Of a stretch of 64,000 nt of DNA, positions 34,333-43,317 are shown piece after piece; within the stretch, counting starts at the first letter, position 1, and the number at the start of each line of letters is the position of its first letter. Origin of the DNA: Nocardioides gilvus (GTDB lineage: Bacteria; Actinomycetota; Actinomycetes; Propionibacteriales; Nocardioidaceae); contig NZ_QHKY01000001.1 of NCBI RefSeq assembly GCF_003194605.1, positions 806,001 through 870,000 of the forward strand, in the 5' to 3' direction. The notes below the pieces were generated by a model. That model saw only the letters and a program-made list of their open reading frames with translations. It did not search any database and was not told where the DNA came from. The translations under genes and the position numbers were made by a program.

Positions 34333-34367
34333 ATCGGCTGACTCACCCATCGGCTGAGTCACTCGTC
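34304..34367. repeat. Four 16-bp tandem repeats with TGAGTCA/TGACTCA cores
   Basis: Units at 34304-34319, 34320-34335, 34336-34351 and 34352-34367 follow the pattern GG(C/T)TGA(G/C)TCA(C/G)(C/T)C(A/C/G)TC. Each holds TGAGTCA or its complement TGACTCA, a 7-bp near-palindrome. The array fills the gap between convergent genes and runs over the stop codon of the solute-binding protein gene. Confidence 0.9.
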
Positions 34368-35747
34368 GGCGGCACCGTCAGGAGCACCGGACGACGGGTC
34401 ACCGGACTCCTCCTCGACGGTCTCCGGGTCGAGGACCGTCCTGGAGGCCTCGTCGATCTGGGTGGTGATCTCCTCGAGGTCGATCTCGCCGGGCTCGAGG
34501 AGCAGACGGCTCACCTGAGGAGCGACCGCCTCCTCGAGCGCTGCCCACGAGACGCCGAGGGGCGGGAAGAATGTCCCCCGCACCGACGAGTTGAAGACCG
34601 ACGAACGCTCCGGCATCTGGTCGGGCTGGAGGAAGGAGTCGGACGCTGCGGCGGCCAGGTTGGTCGGCACCATGGACCCGGACTCGGCCAACGCCGCGGT
34701 GGCCTCGTCGCTGACCAGGTGGGTGATCAGGTCAGCGGCCTCGGGGGCGTTCTTCGTGTTCGCCGAGATGCACAGACCCGTGGAGTCTCCGATGGTGGCC
34801 GCAGCACCGAGGTAGGGCATCGGCATGACGTTGAACTTGAGCTTCTCCTCCTGACGGAGCTCGGGGACCAGCGACCGCTCGCCCGCGATCATGCCGAGCT
34901 TGCCGCGCTTGAACCACTCCATCGGCGTACGGCGGGAGAGCTGCTCCTCGGTCAGGGTCAGGCTCGCGTCGCGCAGCACCGGCAGCGCACTCTGGAGGGC
35001 GTCGCGGGTCTCGTCCGAGGAGAAGTTGAGCGTCGTCGGCGTTTCCGGGTCGTCGAAGAGTGACCCACCCGCCGACAGGATGAACGGCGCGAGGCCGCGG
35101 ACCGTGGACTCGATGTGGAGACCGGCGATCTTGCGGGCCGGGCGGGTGCCGAAGCGCGCCGCCTCCTCGAAGTCGACCATGTTCCACCGGTCGTCGCGGT
35201 GGGTGGTGTTGAGGCCACGGGCCTTCATCTTCTCGAAGTCGACGAGCTTCTCGTTGACGAAGAGCACCATCGGGGAGATCGAGTACGCCATGCACTGGAG
35301 CTCGCCGTCGACGCCGAAGGACTGCACGGCTGCCCGCGCGAAACGGTCGCCGAAGTCGACGCCCCGCTCGTCGAGCAGCTCGCTCACGGGCCGGGAGAGC
35401 TTGCTCTCGAGGACCGCGTCCAGGTCGCCGCGCGAGGTCAGGAAGACGTCGGGGACGTCCTGGGCCTTGCCGCCGTCGAGGACCTCCTGGGCCGATTTCT
35501 GGGGTGCCCACTTCACCAACGACGCCTGGGAGTCGACGTTGCCGTCGTTGAAGTCGGCGACGACCTCGCTCCAGGCCTCCATCTCCGCCTCCGTGCCCTG
35601 GACCCCGAGAGTCAGCTGCTCCGGCTCGGCGCTGGCGGTGGGGGCGCCGGTGGGCTCGGGGTTCGAGGCGTCCCCGGTGCAACCGACCGCGGTCACGGCG
35701 AGCGCCATCAGCGCGGCGAGGGTGAGGGCAGGGCGGCGGGTCGTCAT
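34359..35747 (-). CDS. Extracellular solute-binding lipoprotein (carbohydrate ABC family)
   Basis: A 462-residue protein with a signal peptide (MTTRRPALTLAALMALAV) and lipobox VTAVGC. The mature part has the type II binding fold of sugar-binding proteins (LTLGVQGTEAEMEAWSEVVADFNDG, WFKRGKLGMIAGE, EAADLITHLVSDEATAALAESGS). A long acidic Ser/Glu/Pro-rich tail ends the chain. No permease or ATPase gene is adjacent, so it may work with a transporter elsewhere. Its C-terminal codons and stop overlap the 16-bp repeat array. Confidence 0.87.
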   Translation of the reverse strand: MTTRRPALTLAALMALAVTAVGCTGDASNPEPTGAPTASAEPEQLTLGVQGTEAEMEAWSEVVADFNDGNVDSQASLVKWAPQKSAQEVLDGGKAQDVPDVFLTSRGDLDAVLESKLSRPVSELLDERGVDFGDRFARAAVQSFGVDGELQCMAYSISPMVLFVNEKLVDFEKMKARGLNTTHRDDRWNMVDFEEAARFGTRPARKIAGLHIESTVRGLAPFILSAGGSLFDDPETPTTLNFSSDETRDALQSALPVLRDASLTLTEEQLSRRTPMEWFKRGKLGMIAGERSLVPELRQEEKLKFNVMPMPYLGAAATIGDSTGLCISANTKNAPEAADLITHLVSDEATAALAESGSMVPTNLAAAASDSFLQPDQMPERSSVFNSSVRGTFFPPLGVSWAALEEAVAPQVSRLLLEPGEIDLEEITTQIDEASRTVLDPETVEEESGDPSSGAPDGAADE

Positions 35748-35861
35748 CAGCGGTCGTTCTTCTTCCGGCACGTGGGATGGGGCGGTCGCCGGGTCAGCCT
35801 AGCGACTCAGGGGTCATCCCACCGCACGACTGGGAGCCGAGAGACGGCCCTCGCGTTCTCC

Positions 35862-36407
35862 TCACCCGAGGTCGTGCAGCTCCCGGGCCCGAGCCACCAC
35901 CGCGTCGAAGACCACCTTCGGCAAGGCGGCCCCTTCTCGACGGATCGCGGAGTCAGGGAGGCGGACCAGCCGGTCCAGGCGCACTTCGCTCGGACGGTGC
36001 TCCCGGTCCCAGGCGCCGGTGCCGACGTCCATCCAAATCCGGCCGTAGCGGGCTTCGCGACCCGGGTCGCGGGTGTGGTCCCGGCTGCTCAGCATCAACC
36101 CAACCCACTCCCCTGCATCGTGACGGGCCTGGTGGGACAGCAGCAGGACGGGCCGGTCCTTCCCCTGGGAAGGGTCGTCCTCGTAGGGCACCCAGCCCCA
36201 GACGACCTCGCCGGGATCCGGTTCGCCGTCGATCTCCACGCGGTACTCCACGACCGGGCGGCCCGGACCGTTCGCGGGTCGGGTACGGGGGTTGTCTTCG
36301 CGGGTGCTGCGGGCGCGGCTCCCGGCGAGCTTGGCCCCATTGATCCTGACGGCGTCCTGCACCGTACGGCGCACGAGCCCGGACAACGTACGAGTCAGAC
36401 GTCCCAT
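35862..36407 (-). CDS. PemK/MazF-like protein
   Basis: A 181-residue protein. A basic N-terminal extension of about 55 residues is followed by a PemK/MazF-type SH3-like barrel: GEVVWGWVPYEDDPSQGKDRPVLLLS, VGLMLSSRDH, and RLDRLVRLPDSAIRREGAALPKVVFDAVVARARE. MazF proteins are ribosome-independent endoribonucleases neutralised by a small antitoxin. No antitoxin-like gene is adjacent, so it may be a housekeeping derivative rather than a toxin. Confidence 0.75.
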   Translation of the reverse strand: MGRLTRTLSGLVRRTVQDAVRINGAKLAGSRARSTREDNPRTRPANGPGRPVVEYRVEIDGEPDPGEVVWGWVPYEDDPSQGKDRPVLLLSHQARHDAGEWVGLMLSSRDHTRDPGREARYGRIWMDVGTGAWDREHRPSEVRLDRLVRLPDSAIRREGAALPKVVFDAVVARARELHDLG

Positions 36408-36569
36408 GTGGCCAGCCTAGTGAGGCCCTCGGCGAGAGGGTGGTGCGCACCGGACCGGGAGCGCCTCACGGCGCGTGGCCGCTCGAAGCGGCTTATTTTG
36501 GGACCCGGGGCTGCCGCGGTCCGGTGCACATCGACAGTGTAATCCGCTGACCCACGAAGCCAAGCCGGA

Positions 36570-37178
36570 TCAGACCAAGGAGCCGCGACTTTCCAGTCGT
36601 GACGCCGCCTCCAGCTGCTCGGCCAGGGTCAGCATCCGCACCGTCTCGTCGTGCGATGCGTGGCCCAGCCGCCCGCGGCCGGTGGCCACGACGTGGGCGA
36701 AGGCCGACGCCCGGTGCAGCACGTCGACGAAGTCACCCTCGACCACGCCCCGCAGCACCTCGTCGACCATCACCTGCAGCTGCTCAGGTCCCGGCGGGTC
36801 GGCGATCCCGGCGATGACGCCGGCAGCCTGGGCGACCTCTCGACCGCAGGTGAACTCCTCGGCCACCCGCTGGGGGTTCTCCCTCACCCAGGTGGTGAGC
36901 AGGTAGAGCCGCCACAGCGTGCCGGCCAGGGTGTCGGCGGGAGCGCCGGACCAGATCTCGGCCAGCGTCTCCAACCCCTCGGTCTCGGCCAGGGCGACCA
37001 CCCGGTCGATCAGGGCGTCGTCGCCCTTGCGCCGCACCCCGCGTACGAGCATGGTGGCGGCGACCTCGCCGGCCTCGCGCATGACTGCCGGGTCGAGACC
37101 CTGGGTGATCTGGTCGAAGTAGGCCTCGTCACGCAGCATCGGCCGGTGGTGTCGCCTGCTTCGCTCGGAGTCGCTCAT
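36570..37178 (-). CDS. Conserved hypothetical helical protein
   Basis: A 202-residue protein starting MSDSERSRRHHRPMLRDEAYFDQITQGLDP, predicted almost all alpha-helical (AGEVAATMLVRGVRRKGDDALIDRVVALAETEG, GTLWRLYLLTTWVRENPQRVAEEF). No signal peptide, membrane segment or catalytic motif. I cannot assign a family. It is read in the same direction as hrpA upstream, separated by 168 bp that hold two copies of the 48-bp element. Confidence 0.65.
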   Translation of the reverse strand: MSDSERSRRHHRPMLRDEAYFDQITQGLDPAVMREAGEVAATMLVRGVRRKGDDALIDRVVALAETEGLETLAEIWSGAPADTLAGTLWRLYLLTTWVRENPQRVAEEFTCGREVAQAAGVIAGIADPPGPEQLQVMVDEVLRGVVEGDFVDVLHRASAFAHVVATGRGRLGHASHDETVRMLTLAEQLEAASRLESRGSLV

Positions 37179-37211
37179 GGGAATCAGGCTACGCCCGCCG
37201 GAAACCCTCCG

Positions 37212-37259
37212 GGACGTCATCACGAATGACGCCCCTGACGTACGTTCCTGATGACGTCC
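37212..37259. repeat. 48-bp inverted-end element, copy 1
   Basis: Begins GGACGTCATCAC and ends TGATGACGTCC, an 11-bp perfect inverted repeat, with a 25-bp centre that includes CCCCTGACGTACG. Lies in the gap between hrpA and the hypothetical gene. Confidence 0.92.
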
Positions 37260-37275
37260 CGCGCGCCCCCCTCCC

Positions 37276-37323
37276 GGACGTCATCACCTCCGGCTCCCCT
37301 GACGTACGCACGTGATGACGTCC
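37276..37323. repeat. 48-bp inverted-end element, copy 2
   Basis: Same ends and same CCCCTGACGTACG core as copy 1, from which it is separated by 16 bp. The 8 bases before the core and the 4 after it differ from copy 1, so this is not a recent exact duplication. Confidence 0.92.
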
Positions 37324-37346
37324 GCGGCTCGCTGCAGCGGGACGGG

Positions 37347-40300
37347 TCAGCCGAGGGCCTTGCGGATGCGCTGGTCGGAGACCGACTGGGCAGTGCCCAA
37401 CGACTGCGCCCACAGCTGGACGCGGTACTCCTCGAGCATCCAGCGGACCCGGCGCAACGACTCGTGCGGCGGACGTCCCGGCGCCAACGCGGCCGTCTGG
37501 TGCAACCAGGCACCCTGCAGGTCGGCCAGCTGGTCCATCATCTGACGGTCCTTGGCGACCTGCTGGCCCAGCTTCGCACGACGTTGTTCGACGCCGGCGA
37601 GATAGCGGGGGTAGTGCCGCAACTGGGCAGCCCCGGCCTCGCCCAGGAAGCCGCGGTGCACCAAACGTTCGACCTGGGCCTTCATGTCACTCAGCGCAGG
37701 CAGGGTGTTCAGGTCGGCACGCCCGGTGAGCACCTTCTCCGCGCTGCGCCACGCCGCCAGCGCCTTCATCAGATCCGCCAGCGCCCCCGGCAGGGACCGC
37801 TCCAGGGTGGTGCGGGCAACGGCGAGCAGTGCCTCGTACGCCCCTTGGTCGCGGACCGGCGGATGCGCGTCGACCACGTCGATCAGCACGGCGGCGCGCA
37901 GGTCCTCGACCATCTCGGCCACCGTCGGGTAGGGCGAGACCGCGAGCGCCAGCTTGTCGGTGTTGGACAGGCTCGCGAGCAACGGTTCCGCGCTCGGCAG
38001 CGCCAGCAGCAGGAGTCGGCGTACGCCGAGCCGGTGACGCGCCGCGGCCTCCTCCTCGGAGCCGAAGACCCCGAGTCCGACCGTGCCGCCCTCGTCGGTG
38101 AGCGCCGGGAAACCCCGGACCTCGTGCCCGGCCCGACGGCGGGTGAACGAGGTCTCGATCTCGCCGAAGGTCCAGGTCCGTTGTCCGGTGGAGGTGACTC
38201 CGGTGTCATTGGCGACCTCGGCCATCGCGGCGGCGAACGTGGGGCGCAAGGGCGCCTTCAACGCGTCCAGGTCCTTGCCCCGGGCGGCGACCTTGCCGTC
38301 CTCCCCGACCACCGTGAAGGTCGGACGCAGGTGCGGCGGGAGCTTGTCGACGTCCCACGCCTCGCGCGGCACGTGCACTCCGGTGACGGCCCGCAGGTGA
38401 CGCTCCAGGGAGTCCAGCAGCGGCTCCTCGCCGGGCGGCACCGTCTCCAGGAACGTCTTGGCCGTGTTGGGCGCCGGCACGAAGTTGACCCGCAGGTTCT
38501 TGGGGAGCGTACGGATCAGGTTGACCACCAGTTCCTCGCGCAGACCGGGGACCAACCAGGAGAAGTCGTCCGGGTCGACCTGGTTGAGGGTCGCGACCGG
38601 GACCTCGATGCTGAGGCCGTCGTCCTCGGCCCCGGGCTCGAAGTGATAGCTGATCGCGAAGGTCAGGGACTCCCCGTGCCACGTGGTCGGGAAGTCACTC
38701 GCGGCGACCTGCTCAGCGGTGTCGTGGGTGAGCATGTCGAGGTCGAACGTGAGCAGCTCACCGTTCTTCTGACGCTCCTTCTTCCACCAGGCCGAGAAGT
38801 GGGCGCCGGAGACCACGTCGGCGGGGATCCGGGCGTCGTAGAAGTCGAAGAGGGTGTGCTCGTCGACGACGATGTCGCGACGACGGGCCCGGTGCTCGAG
38901 CTCTTCGGCCTGGGCGAGCATCTCGAGGTTCTTGGTGAAGAACTTGTGGCGTCCCGAGGTGAGCTCGACCCACTCACCCTGGACCAGCGCGTGACGGATG
39001 AAGAGCTCGCGGGCCACCTCGGGGTCGATCGAGCCGTAGTTGACGGCCCGGTCGGAGACCAGCGGGACGCCGTACAGGGTCACCTTCTCGAAGGCGGTGA
39101 CCGCAGCGCGCTTCTTCGACCAGTGCGGCTCGGAGTAGGTCTTCTTGACCAGGTGGGCACCCAGCTTCTCGGCCCACTCGGGGTTGATGGCGGCGTTCTG
39201 CCGGGCCCACAACCGGCCCGTCTCGACGAGTTCGCCGGCCATCACGAAGGGCGGGTTGGCCCCCTTCAGTGCGCTGCCGGGGAAGATCGCGAACCGGGAG
39301 CCGCGCGCGCCCAGGTACTCGCGCATCGCGCGCCGTTCGGTCGGCTTCGCACCCGGCTTGGGGCGTTCGCGCTCCTCCAGGGCCCCGACGTGGGAGAGCA
39401 GGCCGGAGAGCAGCGCCTGGTGGATGCCGTCGGCGTCGTACGTCGCTCCACCCTCGCTGCCCGCCACGACCTCGACGGCGCCGTCACCACCCCCGGACGT
39501 CATCACACCCGGTTGCTGGGGCGACCACTCCGGATGACGTTGTGAGGGCCCGAGGTCGACCTTCATCTCCTTGCAGACCTGGCGCAGCTGCGACTCGAAG
39601 TCCTGCCACTCCCGCACCCTGAGGTAGTTGAGGTGCTCGCGCTTGCACATCCGCCGGAAGGCCGAGGACGACAGCTCCTTCTGCTGACCCTTGACGTAGC
39701 GCCACAGGTTGAGCCAGGTCAGGAAGTCCGAGGTCTTGTCCTTGAAGCGGGCGTGCGACTGGTCGGCCTGCGCCTGCTGGTCGGCGGGGCGTTCCCGCGG
39801 GTCCTGCAGCGACAGCGCAGCTGCGATCACGACGACCTCGCGCACGCAGCCGAGTCGTTCGGCCTCGAGGATCATCCGACCCAGTCGGGGATCGATCGGC
39901 AGTCGTGCCAGACGGTGACCCAGACGGGTCAGCCTCGACTGCTCGCTGCTCCTCGTGGTGAGGGCTCCCAGCTCCTCCAGGAGCTGGACACCGGCCTGGA
40001 CGTTGCGCTTGTCCGGCGGCTCCAGGAACGGGAAGCGGGCGACGTCACCCAACCCGAGCGAGGTCATCTGGAGGATCACCGATGCCAGGTTGGTGCGCAG
40101 GATCTCGGGGTCGGTGAACTCCGGACGCCCCTCGAAGTCCTCTTCGGAGTAGAGCCGGATCGCGATGCCCTCCGCGACCCGGCCACAGCGACCCGAGCGC
40201 TGGTTGGCGCTGGCCTGGCTGATGGGCTCGATCGGGAGGCGCTGCACCTTCGTCCGCACCGAGTAGCGCGAGATGCGCGCGACGCCGGTGTCGATGACGT

Positions 40301-41327
40301 ACCGGATGCCGGGCACGGTCAGCGAGGTCTCGGCGACGTTGGTGGCGAGCACGATCCGACGCACCGTCGAGGGGTGGCTGGAGAAGACCCGGTGCTGCTC
40401 GGCGGCCGAGAGCCGCGAGTAGAGCGGCACCACCTCGAGCCGGTCGCGCCCCCCAAAATTGTTCAGCAGCGCGTCCAACGCGTCCGCGGTGTCGCGGATC
40501 TCGCGTTCGCCGGGCAGGAAGACCAGGACGTCGCCGGGGCCTTCCCTGCTGAGCTCGCGGACCCCCTCGATGATCGCCTCGGTCTGGTCGCGGGTGACCG
40601 CCTCACCCTCCTCGTCCGTCTCGGAGAGGTCGATCAGCGGGCGGTAGCGGACCTCGACCGGGAACGTACGGCCCGAGACCTCGATGACCGGTGCGGGCTG
40701 CTTGCGGGCGTCGGCGAAGTGGGCGGCGAAGCGCTCCACGTCGATGGTCGCCGAGGTGACGATGAGCTTGAGGTCGGGACGCTTGGGCAACAGGCGACGC
40801 AGGTAGCCCAGCAGGAAGTCGATGTTGAGGCTGCGCTCGTGGGCCTCGTCGATGATGATCGTGTCGTACTTCTTCAGCAGCCGGTCGCGCTGCAGCTCGG
40901 CCAGCAGGATGCCGTCGGTCATCACCTTGACCCGGCTGCTGCGCGAGGTGCGATCGGTGAAGCGGACCTGGTAGCCGACCACGTCACCGAGCCCGGTGCC
41001 GATCCCGTCGGCGGCCAGCTCCTCGCTGATCCGCTCGGCGACCGAGCGGGCCGCGATCCGGCGCGGCTGGGTGTGGCCGATCAGTCCGCCGGCGGCGCGG
41101 TCGCCGGAGCCCGTACGTCGCCCGCGGCCGAGCTCTAGGCAGATCTTCGGCAGCTGGGTGGTCTTGCCCGAGCCGGTCTCGCCGGCGATGATCACGACCT
41201 GGTGGTCGCGGATCGCGGCGGCGATGTCGTCGCGACGCTGCGAGACCGGGAGTTGCTCGGGGTAGGTGATCGTCAGGGTCGGGACAGTCTCGGGAGAGGG
41301 CGCAGCACGCCCGGTGGTCTCGCTCAC
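37347..41327 (-). CDS. hrpA: ATP-dependent RNA helicase HrpA (DEAH box)
   Basis: A 1326-residue DEAH-box helicase. It has Walker A IAGETGSGKTTQLPK, DEAH (IIDEAHERSLNIDF), SATIDVERF, the motif VI QRSGRCGRV, HA2/OB regions, and the long C-terminal DUF3418 part typical of HrpA (E. coli HrpA is about 1300 residues). The GTG start (VSETTGRAAP) lies just after the stop of the oxidase-like gene; an earlier start would overlap it. Sixteen residues in the linker after KVDLGPS are encoded by a 48-bp element (39495-39542). Confidence 0.93.
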   Translation of the reverse strand: MSETTGRAAPSPETVPTLTITYPEQLPVSQRRDDIAAAIRDHQVVIIAGETGSGKTTQLPKICLELGRGRRTGSGDRAAGGLIGHTQPRRIAARSVAERISEELAADGIGTGLGDVVGYQVRFTDRTSRSSRVKVMTDGILLAELQRDRLLKKYDTIIIDEAHERSLNIDFLLGYLRRLLPKRPDLKLIVTSATIDVERFAAHFADARKQPAPVIEVSGRTFPVEVRYRPLIDLSETDEEGEAVTRDQTEAIIEGVRELSREGPGDVLVFLPGEREIRDTADALDALLNNFGGRDRLEVVPLYSRLSAAEQHRVFSSHPSTVRRIVLATNVAETSLTVPGIRYVIDTGVARISRYSVRTKVQRLPIEPISQASANQRSGRCGRVAEGIAIRLYSEEDFEGRPEFTDPEILRTNLASVILQMTSLGLGDVARFPFLEPPDKRNVQAGVQLLEELGALTTRSSEQSRLTRLGHRLARLPIDPRLGRMILEAERLGCVREVVVIAAALSLQDPRERPADQQAQADQSHARFKDKTSDFLTWLNLWRYVKGQQKELSSSAFRRMCKREHLNYLRVREWQDFESQLRQVCKEMKVDLGPSQRHPEWSPQQPGVMTSGGGDGAVEVVAGSEGGATYDADGIHQALLSGLLSHVGALEERERPKPGAKPTERRAMREYLGARGSRFAIFPGSALKGANPPFVMAGELVETGRLWARQNAAINPEWAEKLGAHLVKKTYSEPHWSKKRAAVTAFEKVTLYGVPLVSDRAVNYGSIDPEVARELFIRHALVQGEWVELTSGRHKFFTKNLEMLAQAEELEHRARRRDIVVDEHTLFDFYDARIPADVVSGAHFSAWWKKERQKNGELLTFDLDMLTHDTAEQVAASDFPTTWHGESLTFAISYHFEPGAEDDGLSIEVPVATLNQVDPDDFSWLVPGLREELVVNLIRTLPKNLRVNFVPAPNTAKTFLETVPPGEEPLLDSLERHLRAVTGVHVPREAWDVDKLPPHLRPTFTVVGEDGKVAARGKDLDALKAPLRPTFAAAMAEVANDTGVTSTGQRTWTFGEIETSFTRRRAGHEVRGFPALTDEGGTVGLGVFGSEEEAAARHRLGVRRLLLLALPSAEPLLASLSNTDKLALAVSPYPTVAEMVEDLRAAVLIDVVDAHPPVRDQGAYEALLAVARTTLERSLPGALADLMKALAAWRSAEKVLTGRADLNTLPALSDMKAQVERLVHRGFLGEAGAAQLRHYPRYLAGVEQRRAKLGQQVAKDRQMMDQLADLQGAWLHQTAALAPGRPPHESLRRVRWMLEEYRVQLWAQSLGTAQSVSDQRIRKALG
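39495..39542. repeat. 48-bp inverted-end element, copy 3, in frame inside hrpA
   Basis: Starts GGACGTCATCAC and ends GGATGACGTTG, a degenerate right end. It is exactly 48 bp, so the hrpA frame is kept. It encodes QRHPEWSPQQPGVMTS in a variable linker before the GIHQALLSGLLSHVG helix. Confidence 0.8.
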
Positions 41328-41331
41328 CCGA

Positions 41332-41796
41332 TCAGTCCAGGTCGGCGGGCGGGTGGTCCCACTCGCCCCCACCGACCCGACGACCCGTCATCTGGTGGGC
41401 GTGCAGGCGCAGCACCAGCTGGCGCCGGCCGCCAGCCCACGGGTCGGCGTCACCGCCGGGTGCGGACCCGGAGCGTGTCGAGCCGGAGAGTGTCGAGCCG
41501 GAGTGCTCCAGCACGCGCTCGCAGTCACCGGTGACGATGACGCTCCAGCCACTGCGGTGCGCCGGGTCGAGCTGGTCGACCTCGAAGGCGACCCGGGTGC
41601 CGGGGGCATGGGTCGCCAACTCCGAGTAGGAGGTGGTGCGGAACTCCACCGAGCCGTCGCGCAGCGCGAAGTTCACCGGCACGATGCGTACGCCGTCCGG
41701 GCTGCTGAAGGCGACCCGGCCGACGCTCTGCGTGAGGAGCAGCTCACGGCACTCCTCGAAGGAGAGCTCGACCGATGAGTCACGGCTTGCGTCCAT
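41332..41796 (-). CDS. Pyridoxamine 5'-phosphate oxidase-like (split-barrel flavin) protein
   Basis: A 154-residue protein with a split-barrel FMN/F420-binding pattern: ECRELLLTQSVGRVAFSSPDGVRIVPVNFAL, then VEFRTTSYSELA, VAFEVDQLDP and GWSVIVTGDCERV. It lies directly upstream of hrpA. A Ser/Gly-rich stretch SGSTLSGSTRSGS comes from a 15-bp tandem repeat near 41475-41505. The substrate is not evident. Confidence 0.82.
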   Translation of the reverse strand: MDASRDSSVELSFEECRELLLTQSVGRVAFSSPDGVRIVPVNFALRDGSVEFRTTSYSELATHAPGTRVAFEVDQLDPAHRSGWSVIVTGDCERVLEHSGSTLSGSTRSGSAPGGDADPWAGGRRQLVLRLHAHQMTGRRVGGGEWDHPPADLD

Positions 41797-41847
41797 GGAT
41801 CCATGGTCCCACGGAACGCCTCAGGCGTGAACGCGGCGCTGGCACCC

Positions 41848-43209
41848 CTACCGCTCCAGGTCCCGGGCCCGCTCACGTCGCGACTGCCGGCTCCGGGCTC
41901 GCGAGACCCCCACCAGGCGTGGGCCGGCAAGGCGTTGCTCGAGCCGGCGGGCCTCCCGCTTCACCGGCTGGGCGACGTATTCGCCGAGGATCACCCCGGA
42001 GGCGAGGGCCAGGGCCACCGAAGCGGCCGTGACCATCGCCAGGATGCCCTGGGAGCTCATGGGACCGCCCTGGATCAGCAGGGAGAGGCCTCGGTAGATC
42101 GTGAGACCGGGCAGCAGCGGCACGATCGCCGAGACGACCACGACCAGGGGTGGGACCCGGACCCGACCGGAGACGGCGTAGCTGACGACGCCGATCATGA
42201 AGGCTGCGCTGGCGGCTGCCCAGGGTCGTTCCAGCCCTGCCTCCACGACGAGGCGGTAGATGGCGGCCGCCCCGCCGGCGACCAGCGCGATCGGGATCAG
42301 CGTGCGCTTGGGCGAGTAGACCGAGACCGCGAACGCGGCGGCGCAGAGCGCGGAACCGACGACGACGACCCCGAGGTTCTGCCAGCCCGAGGCACCCGGC
42401 TCGTACCGCCCGATGTCGACGCCGAGAAGCTGTCCCACCGAGAGTCCGGCGCTGACCCCGGCCACGATGCCGACGGTGGCCATCATCGCCTCGGTGATCC
42501 GGGCCGTCCCGGTCAGGTAGAAGCCGGAGAGGCAGTCCTGCAGCGCTCCCATGAAGCCGATGCCGGCCAGCAGCATGATGATGTTGGCGGTGACCAGCAG
42601 TGACGGGTCGACGTCCAGGCTGCTGGCCGCCGCAGCCACCGCGAAGAGGCTGGCGATCACCCCGCCGACGATCTGCAGGTAGAAGTTGGGGAAACGCTGC
42701 TTGGTGAGCTCCAGTTGGGCCCGGTCGATGGTCATCGCCGCGATGAACGCGATCAGCACGACCAGCCAGTTGCCGCCGAGGAAGAGACCGACCGCGGCAC
42801 ACATGACACCGGTGGCCAGGGTCACCGCCCATCGCGGGAACGGGTGGCCGACCGAGACGATCGTGGCCATCCGGGTCCGTGCCGTGTACAGGTCCAGCTC
42901 GCCGGCGATCAGGGCCCGCACCAGGTGGTCGACCTGGGTGAGGTCCTCGTAGTCGATGGTGCGCTGGGTGACCTGCCGGATCATCACCAGCGTCGGCTCG
43001 GAGGCGTCGTACTGGTAACTCATCGAGATCTGGGTGAACGTCACGTCGATGTCGGTACGCCGCAGCCCGAGGTGGTGGGCCACCGCCCGCATGGTCGAGG
43101 TCACGTCGGCTGCACCGGCCCCGTTGGCGAGCAGCATCTCTCCGACCCGGAGGCAGAGGTCGATGGTGAGGTTGAGTTCCTTCACGTCGTGTTCGTCGGA
43201 GTGGGGCAC
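41848..43209 (-). CDS. ThrE-family threonine/serine exporter
   Basis: About 453 residues. A cytoplasmic N-terminal domain (LNLTIDLCLRVGEMLLANGAGAADVTSTM) is followed by ten or so membrane segments in two blocks, the ThrE_1 and ThrE_2 parts fused in one chain as in Corynebacterium ThrE. The C-terminus is basic and cytoplasmic. The GTG at 43209 is the best start; the frame stays open much further upstream, antisense to the ligase gene, and that part is not coding. Exports threonine or serine using the proton gradient, by family. Confidence 0.85.
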   Translation of the reverse strand: MPHSDEHDVKELNLTIDLCLRVGEMLLANGAGAADVTSTMRAVAHHLGLRRTDIDVTFTQISMSYQYDASEPTLVMIRQVTQRTIDYEDLTQVDHLVRALIAGELDLYTARTRMATIVSVGHPFPRWAVTLATGVMCAAVGLFLGGNWLVVLIAFIAAMTIDRAQLELTKQRFPNFYLQIVGGVIASLFAVAAAASSLDVDPSLLVTANIIMLLAGIGFMGALQDCLSGFYLTGTARITEAMMATVGIVAGVSAGLSVGQLLGVDIGRYEPGASGWQNLGVVVVGSALCAAAFAVSVYSPKRTLIPIALVAGGAAAIYRLVVEAGLERPWAAASAAFMIGVVSYAVSGRVRVPPLVVVVSAIVPLLPGLTIYRGLSLLIQGGPMSSQGILAMVTAASVALALASGVILGEYVAQPVKREARRLEQRLAGPRLVGVSRARSRQSRRERARDLER

Positions 43210-43226
43210 CTCGCCGATGTTGCCAT

Positions 43227-43256
43227 GCCGACGAAAGCCGACGAAAGCCGACGGAA
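43227..43256. repeat. Three 10-bp tandem repeats in a divergent promoter region
   Basis: GCCGACGAAA, GCCGACGAAA, GCCGACGGAA follow directly, 18 bp upstream of the exporter start. Slippage-prone; might affect promoter spacing. Confidence 0.8.
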
Positions 43257-43317
43257 TCCCCCTGCACACGTGTCTGCTGGGCCCGCCGGGCCACCTGTGG
43301 CCCCCTAGAGTGAACGC

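Noticed and set aside
34304..34367. AP-1/GCN4-like TGAGTCA sites
   Set aside because: That eukaryotic factor does not apply in bacteria; the repeats are reported only as structure.
39633..41138. A 501-codon plus-strand frame inside hrpA
   Set aside because: It is antisense to conserved helicase motifs and has no domain-like features; typical of GC-rich shadows.
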